Assembly (NCBI RefSeq): GCF_030325625.1 | Contig: NZ_JACAIS010000016.1 | Location: 1 to 36,212, forward strand | Source of the DNA: Sphingobacterium sp. N143 | GTDB taxonomy: Bacteria; Bacteroidota; Bacteroidia; Sphingobacteriales; Sphingobacteriaceae | Reading direction: 5' to 3' | Length of the DNA stretch: 36,212 bases | In this document: one piece after another, positions 7,916 to 16,761 of the stretch | Numbering within the stretch: the stretch's first letter is position 1 | Layout of the letters: each line of letters begins with the position of its first letter | Translations under genes and position numbers: made by a program | The notes under the pieces: model-generated | The model's input: the letters and a program-made list of their open reading frames with translations, nothing else | Told to the model about the DNA's origin: nothing | Databases searched by the model: none

Positions 7916-7943
7916 AAAAGTCAGGTCTCACGACCTGACTTTT
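7916..7943. terminator. Rho-independent terminator, usable on both strands
   Basis: A perfect 12-bp stem (AAAAGTCAGGTC, then GACCTGACTTTT) closes a 4-base loop (TCAC), with T runs on either strand. It lies 75 bp past the stop of the minus-strand NTF2-like gene and probably ends its transcript. Confidence 0.8.
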
Positions 7944-8017
7944 GAACTAAATTTATAAACCTATGATGCACTAGTGGCCAGCCTGAGCTAATTGTACTGA
8001 CCACTGATGATCGGATA

Positions 8018-8467
8018 CTATTGATACGAATTGATCGATTTAGATACTTTCCAGTTATTTCCTTCGCGCACCAACGTCACAAGATCAGTCTTCCTGAAGT
8101 TCTCAAATTTCATCGTTACTTTGGCCAACATATAATCTGCGGACTCTTCGATGACCTGCCTGCTGACCTGACAATCCAGCTTTTCTCCTTTTTGTTTTTT
8201 CAGAGATTTAACCACCGCCTCACGACTATAAGACTGTGCATTGGAAGCTTGGATCTTTTGGCTGAAATCTTCTGCAAATAATTGCTCCACGCCTGCTGAC
8301 TCGCCCTCGGTAGTGACCGCAACGTAATGCTCAAGAGCAAAGTCTGCTGTGGAAAGGTTAACGTTGGCTTTTGCTGATTTTGCTCCTGGTCCTTCAGCGG
8401 CCATAGTGAATGTGGATACTGCGATTAAGGCTGCTGCTGCTGCGAATGTTTTTACTAATGAGTTCAT
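8018..8467 (-). CDS. Secreted NTF2-like (putative lumazine-binding type) protein
   Basis: 149 residues with a clear signal peptide (MNSLVKTFAAAAALIAVSTFTMA, then AEGPG), so it is exported to the periplasm. The mature part has the helix-rich start (DFALEHYVAVTTEGESAGVE) and the beta strands ending in VTLVREGNNWKVSKSI that mark the cystatin/NTF2-like fold of SnoaL- or lumazine-binding-like domains. The function of such small secreted forms is unknown. Its promoter region is the left copy of the 104-bp repeat: a TAnnTTTG element at 8514-8521 on the minus strand gives a 5' leader of about 40 nt. A terminator follows at 7916-7943, so it is probably a single-gene unit. Confidence 0.75.
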   Translation of the reverse strand: MNSLVKTFAAAAALIAVSTFTMAAEGPGAKSAKANVNLSTADFALEHYVAVTTEGESAGVEQLFAEDFSQKIQASNAQSYSREAVVKSLKKQKGEKLDCQVSRQVIEESADYMLAKVTMKFENFRKTDLVTLVREGNNWKVSKSINSYQ

Positions 8468-8494
8468 AATGTCTTTTTTATTGTGTTAGTAGTA

Positions 8495-8598
8495 TTGTTC
8501 TTATTTGTTGACTCAAAACTACAACACAATAAGCCCCTGGCCTACGGGCTTTAGATCAACGGACAGGAAAACTCGGTGAATGGCGGAAATGGGGAGGT
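8495..8598 (-). repeat. Left copy of 104-bp direct repeat, with promoter element
   Basis: 98 of 104 bases match 29630-29733 in the same orientation. The six mismatches are scattered, with three close together at 8562-8564. It contains a minus-strand TAnnTTTG -7 element (CAAAACTA on the plus strand, 8514-8521) and a GGGC/GCCC hairpin region (about 8531-8553). No good -33 TTTG is visible. It supplies the upstream region of the NTF2-like gene. The two copies bracket the whole PUL. Confidence 0.85.
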
Positions 8599-8635
8599 GA
8601 AAATACACTGGAAAGCACATATAATATCGCATAAG

Positions 8636-8670
8636 AAAGGGACTGTTCAAAAAGATTGAACAGTCCCTTT
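8636..8670 (-). terminator. Terminator of the susCDE operon
   Basis: A perfect 15-bp stem (8636-8650 with 8656-8670) around AAAGA, rich in G:C at its base and running into T residues on the minus strand. It lies 54 bp past the stop of the last PUL gene. Confidence 0.9.
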
Positions 8671-8723
8671 TGACTATAAAAAACATCCGCTAATTTTGTT
8701 TTTTAAACCTTAAGCGAATTATC

Positions 8724-10289
8724 TCACTGTACCTGTACCTCTAATAGTTTTAACCATCCAGTGCTAGTAATATCACCATTTACGGCAAGTCTTATTCCCG
8801 GCTGATTTTCATTTGCCGTATCTACGATGGCGACGGCCCAGGTATAGTTTCCTGCAGGAACGTCGATCTTAGCTTTGAATTCGTACGCTATTGGACTATT
8901 CTTAAGCCAGGTGGAAGGCTCTCCTTTATCATCAACAAAAATTTTTTTTACCTTATTTTCTCCGTCCAGGAGTGCAAAAGCTACTTTATATTTATAATTC
9001 CACTGAGGGATATTATTCGGAAAATACCCCCAGCCCATATTCCGCCAACGGTGGTTAATTGTCGTTTCTGTACCCGAATTGACTTTCTCCGGTAAATAAA
9101 TACGATCGGGATATAAACGATAGCCACCTTCAGAAATAAAACGCTGGCATAAGGTAAAAGATTTGGTGAACCAGCTTTCAATTTCGCCGATACGGAAATC
9201 CATCATGTTTACAGCAGCTTCCAAGGAGCTGTCAAATTCGCCCTGCCGAACATCTTCGGGATGGTCTTGCCTGTATTTACCGCTTGGATCAGTCCAGTAA
9301 CGGTGTGTCCCGGTCGTAATCCAACCGCCTTCCATAATAATCGGGCGTTTAAAATTCCAGACCTTGGCAAAATTCTTCTCCCAGCTTTGATAATAATCGG
9401 TCATTCCAAAGGCATCCTGACGTAGGCTGTACCCTTTGCTGATCATCTTATTCAACAGCTTCTCCGAATTAGGATTGGGAGCTCCGTTGCCCGCTGGGTC
9501 GCCAACCACGCGATGGTAGTTGATCAGCAAGGGCACTTTTGTAAAGTTCTTGGAATACACATCTGAAATCCAATCAACGACTTCTTCTTTGATCACCTCA
9601 ATATTTTGTCCGGAGGGATTATTGGGATCTTCGTAAATGACACTATGCCCCTCGCCCCACAAACCGAGTCCGTAGGCATCGACAAAGGAGGTTTTATTTA
9701 AATCGTTAAAATCCTTCGCCAGCTCTTCGATCAGCTTGCTATAATATTTCCGAAAAACAGGATCTTGCAGCACGGGTGTTTTTCTATCCGGAAAAGAAGC
9801 ATTGGCAACATAATACTTGGCGCCTGCATCGAAAACAAACTGCGGCGTATTTGCTCCTTGATCGCGACCGTCGACGACGATACGAAAGGCGATTGGCAAT
9901 CCCTTATCTTGTGCCCCTTTGATCATTTTATAGATTGCCGTGCCGGGATCTCTCCAGGCATATACGCCATCTGCAGGATTAAAGGTCCGCCAGCTGGTAC
10001 GGATATAACAGGCAGATGCATAGTCAATCGCTTTGACCGTTTTACCTAAGTCAGGTACGTAGAATTGGGTATCCCAATAAGAGGGGCTGGCCGAAGCTGA
10101 AGCGTACATGACCCAGCCGTTTAAAGGGTTACGAAACAGGGAACTCCGGTTGTAGCTGGGTTTCACCAAGGTCCCTGCTATATCTTTTTCGTTATCAGCA
10201 CTATCTTTCTTGCATGAAACTGCTAGAAAGCAAATCATGACAGCAAATGCGCTGAGGCAGGCTTTTTTATAGTTTATATTGTTTTTCAC
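8724..10289 (-). CDS. Lipoprotein, putative TIM-barrel glycosidase with DUF4832-like C-terminus
   Basis: 521 residues. A lipobox (LAVSC, Cys26) predicts a lipid anchor, probably surface-exposed like other PUL enzymes. RNPLNGWVMY (53-62) opens a fold that looks like a TIM barrel. Two conserved acids sit where a retaining clan-A hydrolase would place its catalytic pair: E213 in LWGEGH and E320 in PIIMEGGW. From about residue 385 a beta-sandwich begins (HRWRNMGWGYFPNN, YKYKVAFALLD), resembling DUF4832. It is the last gene of the susCDE unit, 44 bp after susE. A close paralogue starts the other PUL unit (27787-29382) and keeps both acids. Enzyme activity and substrate are inferred. No characterised homologue is recalled. 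Confidence 0.75.
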   Translation of the reverse strand: MKNNINYKKACLSAFAVMICFLAVSCKKDSADNEKDIAGTLVKPSYNRSSLFRNPLNGWVMYASASASPSYWDTQFYVPDLGKTVKAIDYASACYIRTSWRTFNPADGVYAWRDPGTAIYKMIKGAQDKGLPIAFRIVVDGRDQGANTPQFVFDAGAKYYVANASFPDRKTPVLQDPVFRKYYSKLIEELAKDFNDLNKTSFVDAYGLGLWGEGHSVIYEDPNNPSGQNIEVIKEEVVDWISDVYSKNFTKVPLLINYHRVVGDPAGNGAPNPNSEKLLNKMISKGYSLRQDAFGMTDYYQSWEKNFAKVWNFKRPIIMEGGWITTGTHRYWTDPSGKYRQDHPEDVRQGEFDSSLEAAVNMMDFRIGEIESWFTKSFTLCQRFISEGGYRLYPDRIYLPEKVNSGTETTINHRWRNMGWGYFPNNIPQWNYKYKVAFALLDGENKVKKIFVDDKGEPSTWLKNSPIAYEFKAKIDVPAGNYTWAVAIVDTANENQPGIRLAVNGDITSTGWLKLLEVQVQ

Positions 10290-10333
10290 GTTCAGAAATG
10301 TTAAAGTTAATTTATATGCTTTGATACAATTGC

Positions 10334-11548
10334 TTACCGTTTTAGCCCCAGAATTGTCATGTTTCTTAAATCAAAAATCAGCACATTGGTCGTGGCCGGA
10401 ATGGTGAAATAAGAATTGCGATTTGCCCTCGTGATACCTCCACCCAGTTCTGCTACTTTTCCTAAGGTAAGCGTCAGGGTCTGAGCTACACCTTCAGTCG
10501 TAGGCGGAGCACTAAATGCATAAGCCAGGTTTTTGTTGTTACTGTTGTCTCCGGTCACGATAAACTTGGTGGACCCTACTTTACCCCCGGTATAGACCAA
10601 AACCTGTGGATCGGCCAAACTTACCTGACAATCCATTTTTATCGGAGTTCCCCAGCCATTGATACTTCCGTGCATCCATAAATCCATCACCGTGGTCGTA
10701 TAAGGCTGGTCCCCTGTCCATGTCACTATTTTGGGAGCTAGCGCTTTCGCTGGTGAATAAATGGTTGCCGTGGCTTTTTGCATATTGACCACAACGCGAT
10801 ACTCGCCAGCAGTCTCTATTTTCCAGGAGAATACATTTTCCCGCATCTTGATGCCAACGGCATTTCCATCGTTTAGTTCAGCGCTTCCATCGGAGGTAAC
10901 AACATAATTGGTCTCACCGTTAAATTCGACCGGAATTTCCAGTTCGCCCGGCTGTAAATTCAATACATAGGCATACTGATCCAGATTTTCCAGTGTTTTT
11001 GGCATTTCTACCTTGGTCGCGCCAACGGCACTTCCACTCAAGAACACTTTATCGGCATCAAAAACAACCGTCTTGATCGGGTTTACTGTAATTCTTACGG
11101 TACGTACTTCGGGTGCCTCAAAAGTAGCACCGCCCTCCCATTGTGCAACGACTCTAAACTCTAGCGTAAAGCTCTTATTGGCGGGTATGCCCCACTTTTC
11201 ATTTGCCCAATTTTGTAATTGTTCGGAGGTAAAGCTTCTGCTCAATACGTTATCGTCTTCATAGTTGAATATGGCGGTACCGGTACCAAAATTGTTCCCC
11301 ACCACATCCAACATCGTACTGTAGCTGACCAAATGATCGTCTGACTGCGCCCTGGCAGGCTTCCAGTTAAAGGTGACGATATCTTTGGTCAGATTGACCT
11401 CGTCCAGCGTAATGTTTTCCGACGAAGGCTGAAGTTCCATCGTCTCCTTGACTTTGGGTATATCCTGTATTTCCTGTTTGCAGGATGACTGGCAAAGTAC
11501 CACGCTTAAGAGAAATAAGGTTTTGTATAAATAATTGATGATTTTCAT
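10334..11548 (-). CDS. susE: SusE-like outer-membrane glycan-binding lipoprotein
   Basis: 404 residues with a lipobox ending at Cys23 (CQSSC). Residues about 40-155 form the SusE-type N-terminal immunoglobulin-like domain (LDEVNLTKDIVTFNWKPA, FTLEFRVVAQW). Two further beta-sandwich domains follow, with tandem SusE/F-type carbohydrate-binding character (VFLSGSAVGATKVEMP near 180, MHGSINGWGTPIKM near 292). The position after susD is typical. It is predicted to hold the glycan at the cell surface for SusCD. The gap to susD is 122 bp, with no terminator seen. Confidence 0.82.
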   Translation of the reverse strand: MKIINYLYKTLFLLSVVLCQSSCKQEIQDIPKVKETMELQPSSENITLDEVNLTKDIVTFNWKPARAQSDDHLVSYSTMLDVVGNNFGTGTAIFNYEDDNVLSRSFTSEQLQNWANEKWGIPANKSFTLEFRVVAQWEGGATFEAPEVRTVRITVNPIKTVVFDADKVFLSGSAVGATKVEMPKTLENLDQYAYVLNLQPGELEIPVEFNGETNYVVTSDGSAELNDGNAVGIKMRENVFSWKIETAGEYRVVVNMQKATATIYSPAKALAPKIVTWTGDQPYTTTVMDLWMHGSINGWGTPIKMDCQVSLADPQVLVYTGGKVGSTKFIVTGDNSNNKNLAYAFSAPPTTEGVAQTLTLTLGKVAELGGGITRANRNSYFTIPATTNVLIFDLRNMTILGLKR

Positions 11549-11670
11549 TGATTTATATTTTTGCTAACGTTTGGATAGAATCATGCGCTTGACTGGCGCA
11601 ACTGCTGTTTGTCATCGGAATAGGAAGCTGCCGAAAATACGATTAGGATTCGGACAGCCTCCCATAACCA

Positions 11671-13317
11671 TTAATTATAACCCGGATTCTGTGGGAACGG
11701 CGCCCCTGTATTGGCATCCCTGATCACCTGTGGAATAGGCCATAAGATATTGTTGTCCGTAATTTTATCCTTGATCGCATGATTATATTTTTTGACCCGC
11801 TCCACCAAAGTATGGGTACGCACCAGGGTAAATCTTCTGCTTTCTTCACCAACTAATTCACGGATACGCTCATCGAGCAGGAAATCCATATTCATCTGAG
11901 CGCCGGTAATTTCGGACGCTCCAGCTCTTTTCCGCACTTCATTGACGGCTTGGGCAGCTTTATCTGGCATATTTTGTCCCAAATAGGCTTCAGCAAGCAA
12001 CAGATAGGTTTCAGCCAAACGGAATTTCATACGATCTTTATAACTACCGGTCAAACTTAAGTTTTCGGTACGTCCATAAAAGAATTTGGTGATCGTCGGA
12101 AATAAGCTTTTTGTCGTAAACCAGGTCTGTTCGGTAATATTGGCTTTTTTACCATATAGCGAGGCCTCATTCGCGTTGTTGTAATACCAGTCGCGTTTAA
12201 TGTTATAACCTGAATTACGGATATCATTTGCTTCGAAAATACCGGCGACATTGCCTGTAGCATTGGTACCTGTGGTGCCTACCCACCACTTCATAGGCAC
12301 TAATTGTGCAATACCACGGCCGCCCAATGTGTCAGCCAAAACAAATCCCGTAATCGTCGAGTAATTGGGTATCCAAGCCCTACGGGTCCAGTCATCCGAA
12401 TTGGTACCGCCGCCGATCGTATTAAACTGGAACTGCAATACCCAGATACTTTCTTTATTGCCACTTTTTCTATTTTGATTATTTTCCAGAAATAAATCGC
12501 TAAATACATCGCCTGGTTTGCTGCCATTTACGCCATATCTGTTTTTCATCAGGTTATAATACCCACTATTGATGACCGCCAATGCGGCCTTTTCTGCTTC
12601 GGCATGATTGCCCTGCAATAGGTAGATTTCACTCAGCAAATGACTTGCGGCCCATTTGGTCAGCTTCCCTTCTTTGACGTCGTCCGGATTTGTCGGCAGA
12701 TTATCCACCGCAAACTTCAGGTCGTCTACCATGTGGCCGATGACTTCGGCTTTTGGTGTACGGGTAAAATTAAGCTGAAAATCATACAGGATAGTTTCTA
12801 CATAGGGTACATCGCCATAGAGATAAACCAAGGTACGGTAAGCATAAGCCCGAAAGAAGCGGGCTTCAGCCTGAAAACGTGCCTTATCTGCGGGGGTATC
12901 CCAATTGGTGTTTTTTTCGGAATAAACCAGCATCAGGTTTGCCGATGAAATAAGGTTATAAGCCCAATTCCAGTAGGTGCCCACAAACCGCTCTGAGGCA
13001 GTCAATGTGAGGTTGGCAAAAGCCGTCAATGAGCCATCGCTATTAATGGCATCGGCGATATCCGTAGATACCTGTAAGGCTTCATATGGACAGGCACCAT
13101 TGTGGATAAAGGCGCCACCCTCACCATAAGTATTATATTCTGAACGCGTGAGTGCATACAGACCTGCGCTCCCCACCTCGAAACCGTAGGTGCTGGTATA
13201 GGTATTGGATGGCGCCAGTTCGGTTTTTAGCTCTTCTTCCAGAAACTTTTTACAGCCTCCTAAGGTGAACAATACGATAAGCCCCAAACTTGTTGTGATA
13301 ATATTTTTCATTTTCAT
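11671..13317 (-). CDS. susD: SusD/RagB-family glycan-binding lipoprotein
   Basis: 548 residues, lipobox LGGC (Cys22), then KKFLEEELKTELAPSNTYTS as in RagB/SusD proteins. TPR-like helices cover the N-terminal half (AEARFFRAYAYRTLVYLYGD is the hallmark motif). The C-terminal hallmark is also present (KFRLAETYLLLAEAYLGQN, ELVGEESRRFTLVR). It forms the lid of the SusC transporter and captures oligosaccharide at the cell surface. It starts 11 bp after the susC stop, so the two are translated from one mRNA. Confidence 0.95.
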   Translation of the reverse strand: MKMKNIITTSLGLIVLFTLGGCKKFLEEELKTELAPSNTYTSTYGFEVGSAGLYALTRSEYNTYGEGGAFIHNGACPYEALQVSTDIADAINSDGSLTAFANLTLTASERFVGTYWNWAYNLISSANLMLVYSEKNTNWDTPADKARFQAEARFFRAYAYRTLVYLYGDVPYVETILYDFQLNFTRTPKAEVIGHMVDDLKFAVDNLPTNPDDVKEGKLTKWAASHLLSEIYLLQGNHAEAEKAALAVINSGYYNLMKNRYGVNGSKPGDVFSDLFLENNQNRKSGNKESIWVLQFQFNTIGGGTNSDDWTRRAWIPNYSTITGFVLADTLGGRGIAQLVPMKWWVGTTGTNATGNVAGIFEANDIRNSGYNIKRDWYYNNANEASLYGKKANITEQTWFTTKSLFPTITKFFYGRTENLSLTGSYKDRMKFRLAETYLLLAEAYLGQNMPDKAAQAVNEVRKRAGASEITGAQMNMDFLLDERIRELVGEESRRFTLVRTHTLVERVKKYNHAIKDKITDNNILWPIPQVIRDANTGAPFPQNPGYN

Positions 13318-13328
13318 GTTCTAATCGA

Positions 13329-16325
13329 TTAGAAGTTTACATTTAAGCCAAACATATACGAACGTGCCGTCGGATAGGAGGCCATCCAGGTGTTGTCGTA
13401 ATTGAGTACCTCTCTGATATTAGAAATCGTATTCAGATTGTTCACGCTAGCGTTTATATCAATACCATTTACACCGACCTTTTTAGCAATTTTGTGTGGC
13501 AATTTATAACCAAAGGTGATGTTCTTCACCTGTACGTAGCTCACCTTTTTATAGTATCCGTGCCCCAATGGATTGAGATAACCAGGTGAAACAATCGTCG
13601 CATTGGGATTCTCCGGTGTCCAATAATTGGCATCGTGTACATAGTTGGTAATCCCGAAAGTCCAGGCCCCAAGATTGGCCATGTGATCATCGCGCCATAC
13701 ATCAAAAACACCGGTAACCAACGCAGATGCATAAAAATTCTTATACGAAAACCGGTTAGCTAAAGAAGCTGTATACCGTGGTTTTTTAGATCCGATCACT
13801 ACTCGGTCACTCGCTTCTATCTTGCCGTTACCATCACGGTCGTACAGCTTGGCTGCTCCGGGTGCTGCCCCATCCACAGTAATGGTTTCCCCGTTTTGCC
13901 ATACACCGATCATTTTATAATCGTAGAATACTCGTAATGGCTTACCAATAAACCAGTTGTTGGCAACATCGTCTATACCATCCCCTCTCAACTCGACTAT
14001 TTTGTCCCGGTTTAAGGAAAACACTGCGGTCGTATTCCATTGAAAATTTTCTCCTTTTACATTCGCTGAATTTAGGGTAACCTCAATCCCTTTATTTTGG
14101 GTGGCGCCGATATTGTCCCAAATGCGGTTATACCCGTTCATGATAGGCACAGTGCGGGTCATCAGCAAATCTTTCGTTTTGGAGAGATAGGCATCGATAG
14201 TTCCCCCCAATCTGTTATTAAATAACTGAAAGTCCAGTCCCAGGTTGGTCGAATAGGTGGTTTCCCATTTCAGATTAGGGTTGCCCACACCATCACCGGC
14301 CAAATAGGCTGTCGTAACGGCAGTACCATCATCGCCCCAGATATATTTTACATTGGAATATAGGCGGTCTAAAGTCCGATATGGTGTAATCGCCTGGTTA
14401 CCGTTGGCACCATAAGAAAGGCGGATTTTCAGCATGTCCAGCCATTTGGCGTTATCTTTCAGAAAACGTTCTTCTCCGATTTGCCATGCCGCCGCCGCGA
14501 CAGGGAAAAATGCATATTTATTGTTAATACCAAATACCGAAGCTCCATCTGTACGTCCTGTCAGGGTCAATAGATACTTGCCTTTGTAGGCATAATTTAT
14601 CCGGCCCATGTATGACAGCATCGCAGATTCCGATAAGGAAGCGCTGTTGGAAACAAGACGGCTGGCCGAACCGATCATAAAGTATTCGGTATCATCGGTT
14701 ACAAAACCTGCTCCGCTCTGGGCTGTTGACCAACTTTTCGTTTTTTGCATACTGAATAAACCCGTCACATCCAAACGATGATCGCCGATCTGCCGCTCGT
14801 ATTTGAGCAGGTTCTCCCAAGTATAATCGTTATAGTTGGAATTGTTGATGGAAGCACTACCTCCGGCCTGCGTACCCTGATCCCTACCTTCGAAGGTATT
14901 GCGCCCGTAATAGGTTCCGGTAAATCCGTTCCGATAATTATAACCAAAATTTGATCGTAAGGAAAGACCCTCCACCGGCAGCAAAATATTGGCATAGCCA
15001 GAAAGAAAGAAATTGTTATTATACCTATCCTGAATCGCATTGACGTTGCGCATCGGATTGACGATCAATGAATACTCCATAGGCTCGGGCACATACTTCC
15101 CCGATTCGTCTTTGTAGCTCCCATAAGGACTTTGTTTTATGGCATGTTCCAAATTTGGCGTAATGCCACCGTCGCTTTTCCGGGTATATTGCAGGCCAAC
15201 ACCAGTGGTTAACCATTTATTAAAAGTCTGGTCCACATTTGTGGTAATATTTAAACGGGACAACTTAGAATTGTACACTACCCCTTCTTGATCCAAAGCT
15301 GCAAGGGCAGCCATATATTTTGTATTCTCTGTACCACCGGAAATGCTCAGCTGATGATCCATGGTCATGGCTTTTCTAAAGACGTAATCCTGCCAATTAT
15401 TTGTAATACCTTTCGCATAATTACCGCGCTCTGTTACGCTAATAATATCACCGGCGATAGGATCTAATAGAGCTCCAGTATAGCCTTGCCTAATTCGGGC
15501 AATATCTTGTTGAAAGCGGATATATTCATTTGGTCCCATCACATTGATGCGTTGCATAGGCTCGGCCATGCCGATCAAACCTTTATAGTTTACCTGGGCT
15601 CTACCCAGCGCCCCCCTTTTGGTTTGTATCAGAATAACCCCATTGGCCGCACGCGAACCGTAGATAGCCGAAGCCGAGGCATCTTTTAAGATCGAAAGGT
15701 TTTCGACGTTGTTGGGATCGATATCTGCCAGGGATCCGCTGTAGGGAATACCATCTAAAATAATCAATGGACTATTGTTGGCCGATATCGAATTTTCACC
15801 CCGTATCAACAGGGTCTGTGACGCTCCCGGCGCAGCTTCTCCAGTCGTAATAGAGAAACCAGCCACCTGCCCCACCAAGCGATCCATCAGGTTTGAGGTA
15901 GATACCATGCTGAGCTGCTCTTTTCCGACCACGGCCAAACCTCCCGTCAAATCTTTCTTCTTGGCTGTACCGTACCCTACGACCACGACCTGATCCAGGA
16001 CATTATTCCCTGACATCTTCACATTGATGACTCCAGATGGATTAACCTTTACTTCCTGGTTATTGGAACCAATGTAGGTAAAGAGTAGCGTAGCCGTGCG
16101 TGATGCCAAAATGGTATAATGGCCATTTGCATCTGTCTGAACACCGGTTTTCGCCCCTTTAATCATGACCGAAACACCCTTAAGTCCTTCTCCTGCATCA
16201 TTGGTGACCTGACCTTTGACATTTATTTGATCTGTTGCTTGCGCATAAGCATAATTGGTTGCCACCACCGATAGGGCGGCACTCATTATCCAGCTCCTGA
16301 GCCAGATATGTATCTTTTGTATCAT
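13329..16325 (-). CDS. susC: SusC/RagA-family TonB-dependent glycan transporter
   Basis: 998 residues. Signal peptide at 1-29 (ending ATNYAYAQ). A carboxypeptidase-regulatory-like domain follows (VKGQVTNDAGEGLKGVSVMI to about 110), then the SusC-type TonB box region (LDQVVVVGYGTAKKKDLTG). The plug carries the family motif LIILDGIPYSG and AIYGSRAANGVILI. The rest is a 22-strand outer-membrane barrel ending in a Phe-terminated strand (FGLNVNF). It imports oligosaccharides with energy from TonB-ExbBD. It is the first gene of the downstream PUL unit, with a 348-bp leader between the operator and the start codon. Confidence 0.96.
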   Translation of the reverse strand: MIQKIHIWLRSWIMSAALSVVATNYAYAQATDQINVKGQVTNDAGEGLKGVSVMIKGAKTGVQTDANGHYTILASRTATLLFTYIGSNNQEVKVNPSGVINVKMSGNNVLDQVVVVGYGTAKKKDLTGGLAVVGKEQLSMVSTSNLMDRLVGQVAGFSITTGEAAPGASQTLLIRGENSISANNSPLIILDGIPYSGSLADIDPNNVENLSILKDASASAIYGSRAANGVILIQTKRGALGRAQVNYKGLIGMAEPMQRINVMGPNEYIRFQQDIARIRQGYTGALLDPIAGDIISVTERGNYAKGITNNWQDYVFRKAMTMDHQLSISGGTENTKYMAALAALDQEGVVYNSKLSRLNITTNVDQTFNKWLTTGVGLQYTRKSDGGITPNLEHAIKQSPYGSYKDESGKYVPEPMEYSLIVNPMRNVNAIQDRYNNNFFLSGYANILLPVEGLSLRSNFGYNYRNGFTGTYYGRNTFEGRDQGTQAGGSASINNSNYNDYTWENLLKYERQIGDHRLDVTGLFSMQKTKSWSTAQSGAGFVTDDTEYFMIGSASRLVSNSASLSESAMLSYMGRINYAYKGKYLLTLTGRTDGASVFGINNKYAFFPVAAAAWQIGEERFLKDNAKWLDMLKIRLSYGANGNQAITPYRTLDRLYSNVKYIWGDDGTAVTTAYLAGDGVGNPNLKWETTYSTNLGLDFQLFNNRLGGTIDAYLSKTKDLLMTRTVPIMNGYNRIWDNIGATQNKGIEVTLNSANVKGENFQWNTTAVFSLNRDKIVELRGDGIDDVANNWFIGKPLRVFYDYKMIGVWQNGETITVDGAAPGAAKLYDRDGNGKIEASDRVVIGSKKPRYTASLANRFSYKNFYASALVTGVFDVWRDDHMANLGAWTFGITNYVHDANYWTPENPNATIVSPGYLNPLGHGYYKKVSYVQVKNITFGYKLPHKIAKKVGVNGIDINASVNNLNTISNIREVLNYDNTWMASYPTARSYMFGLNVNF

Positions 16326-16761
16326 TGATTTATAATGGTTAGTTTAAAATTTACTTGCGTTCTTTACTTTCCCTTTCTCGTAAAGAATGTGGGTTTAAAA
16401 TAGGTCTACTTCAATAGGCTTGGATTTTTAATTTAACTTCTAGTGATAAACGACATCTCATTGCTGCAAATGCATGCGCAATGCCGATGGCAAGACTTCG
16501 TTTTCGGACTTATTGACGAAACCTAAAATTCCGTTGCGCCTTGCTATTGATTTTTGTAAAGTTCGGATTACCCTGCGTGAGCCTGATCACGTGGTCGGGA
16601 GGAATTTTCATACACATATTTTGCTTTTTTAAAATTGGTTAAGACAAAACTATAATCATCACCAATTCATAGGGTTCGTTTTTGTACGAAAATGGTTTGA
16701 TTTTGTACAAAAGGCAAAAACAGGTGTTTTTCGCGCTAAAATGGAGATTAAGAGCGCTTTA
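16326..16761. other. 436-bp susC leader/promoter region
   Basis: There is no ORF. The right part holds the tandem operator and -7 element (16645-16708). Between the predicted start of transcription and susC there is an untranslated leader of about 310 nt, long enough for structure-based control. A GTAAAGAA...TTCTTTAC inverted repeat lies near 16358-16386. Confidence 0.6.
16645..16708 (-). promoter_or_regulatory. Promoter of susC unit with tandem 15-bp operator
   Basis: Reading on the minus strand, GTACAAAATCAAACC (16708-16694), six spacer bases and GTACAAAAACGAACC (16687-16673) form two direct repeats with a 21-bp period, about two helical turns. Twenty bases further lies TAGTTTTG (16652-16645), a match to the Bacteroidota -7 consensus TAnnTTTG. 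The operator thus covers the -33 area, as expected for an AraC-type activator. The same arrangement occurs at 29487-29551. The likely binder is the hybrid sensor encoded at 18069-22133. Confidence 0.8.

Larger units (their letters stand above)
7546..8017. other. Gene-free AT-rich stretch of 472 bp
   Basis: No coding frame is supported. The stretch holds two related inverted repeats (7696-7722 and 7797-7827) and a bidirectional-looking terminator (7916-7943), listed separately. AT content rises sharply around 7730-7830. It separates the mobile-element relics from the NTF2-like gene. Confidence 0.7.
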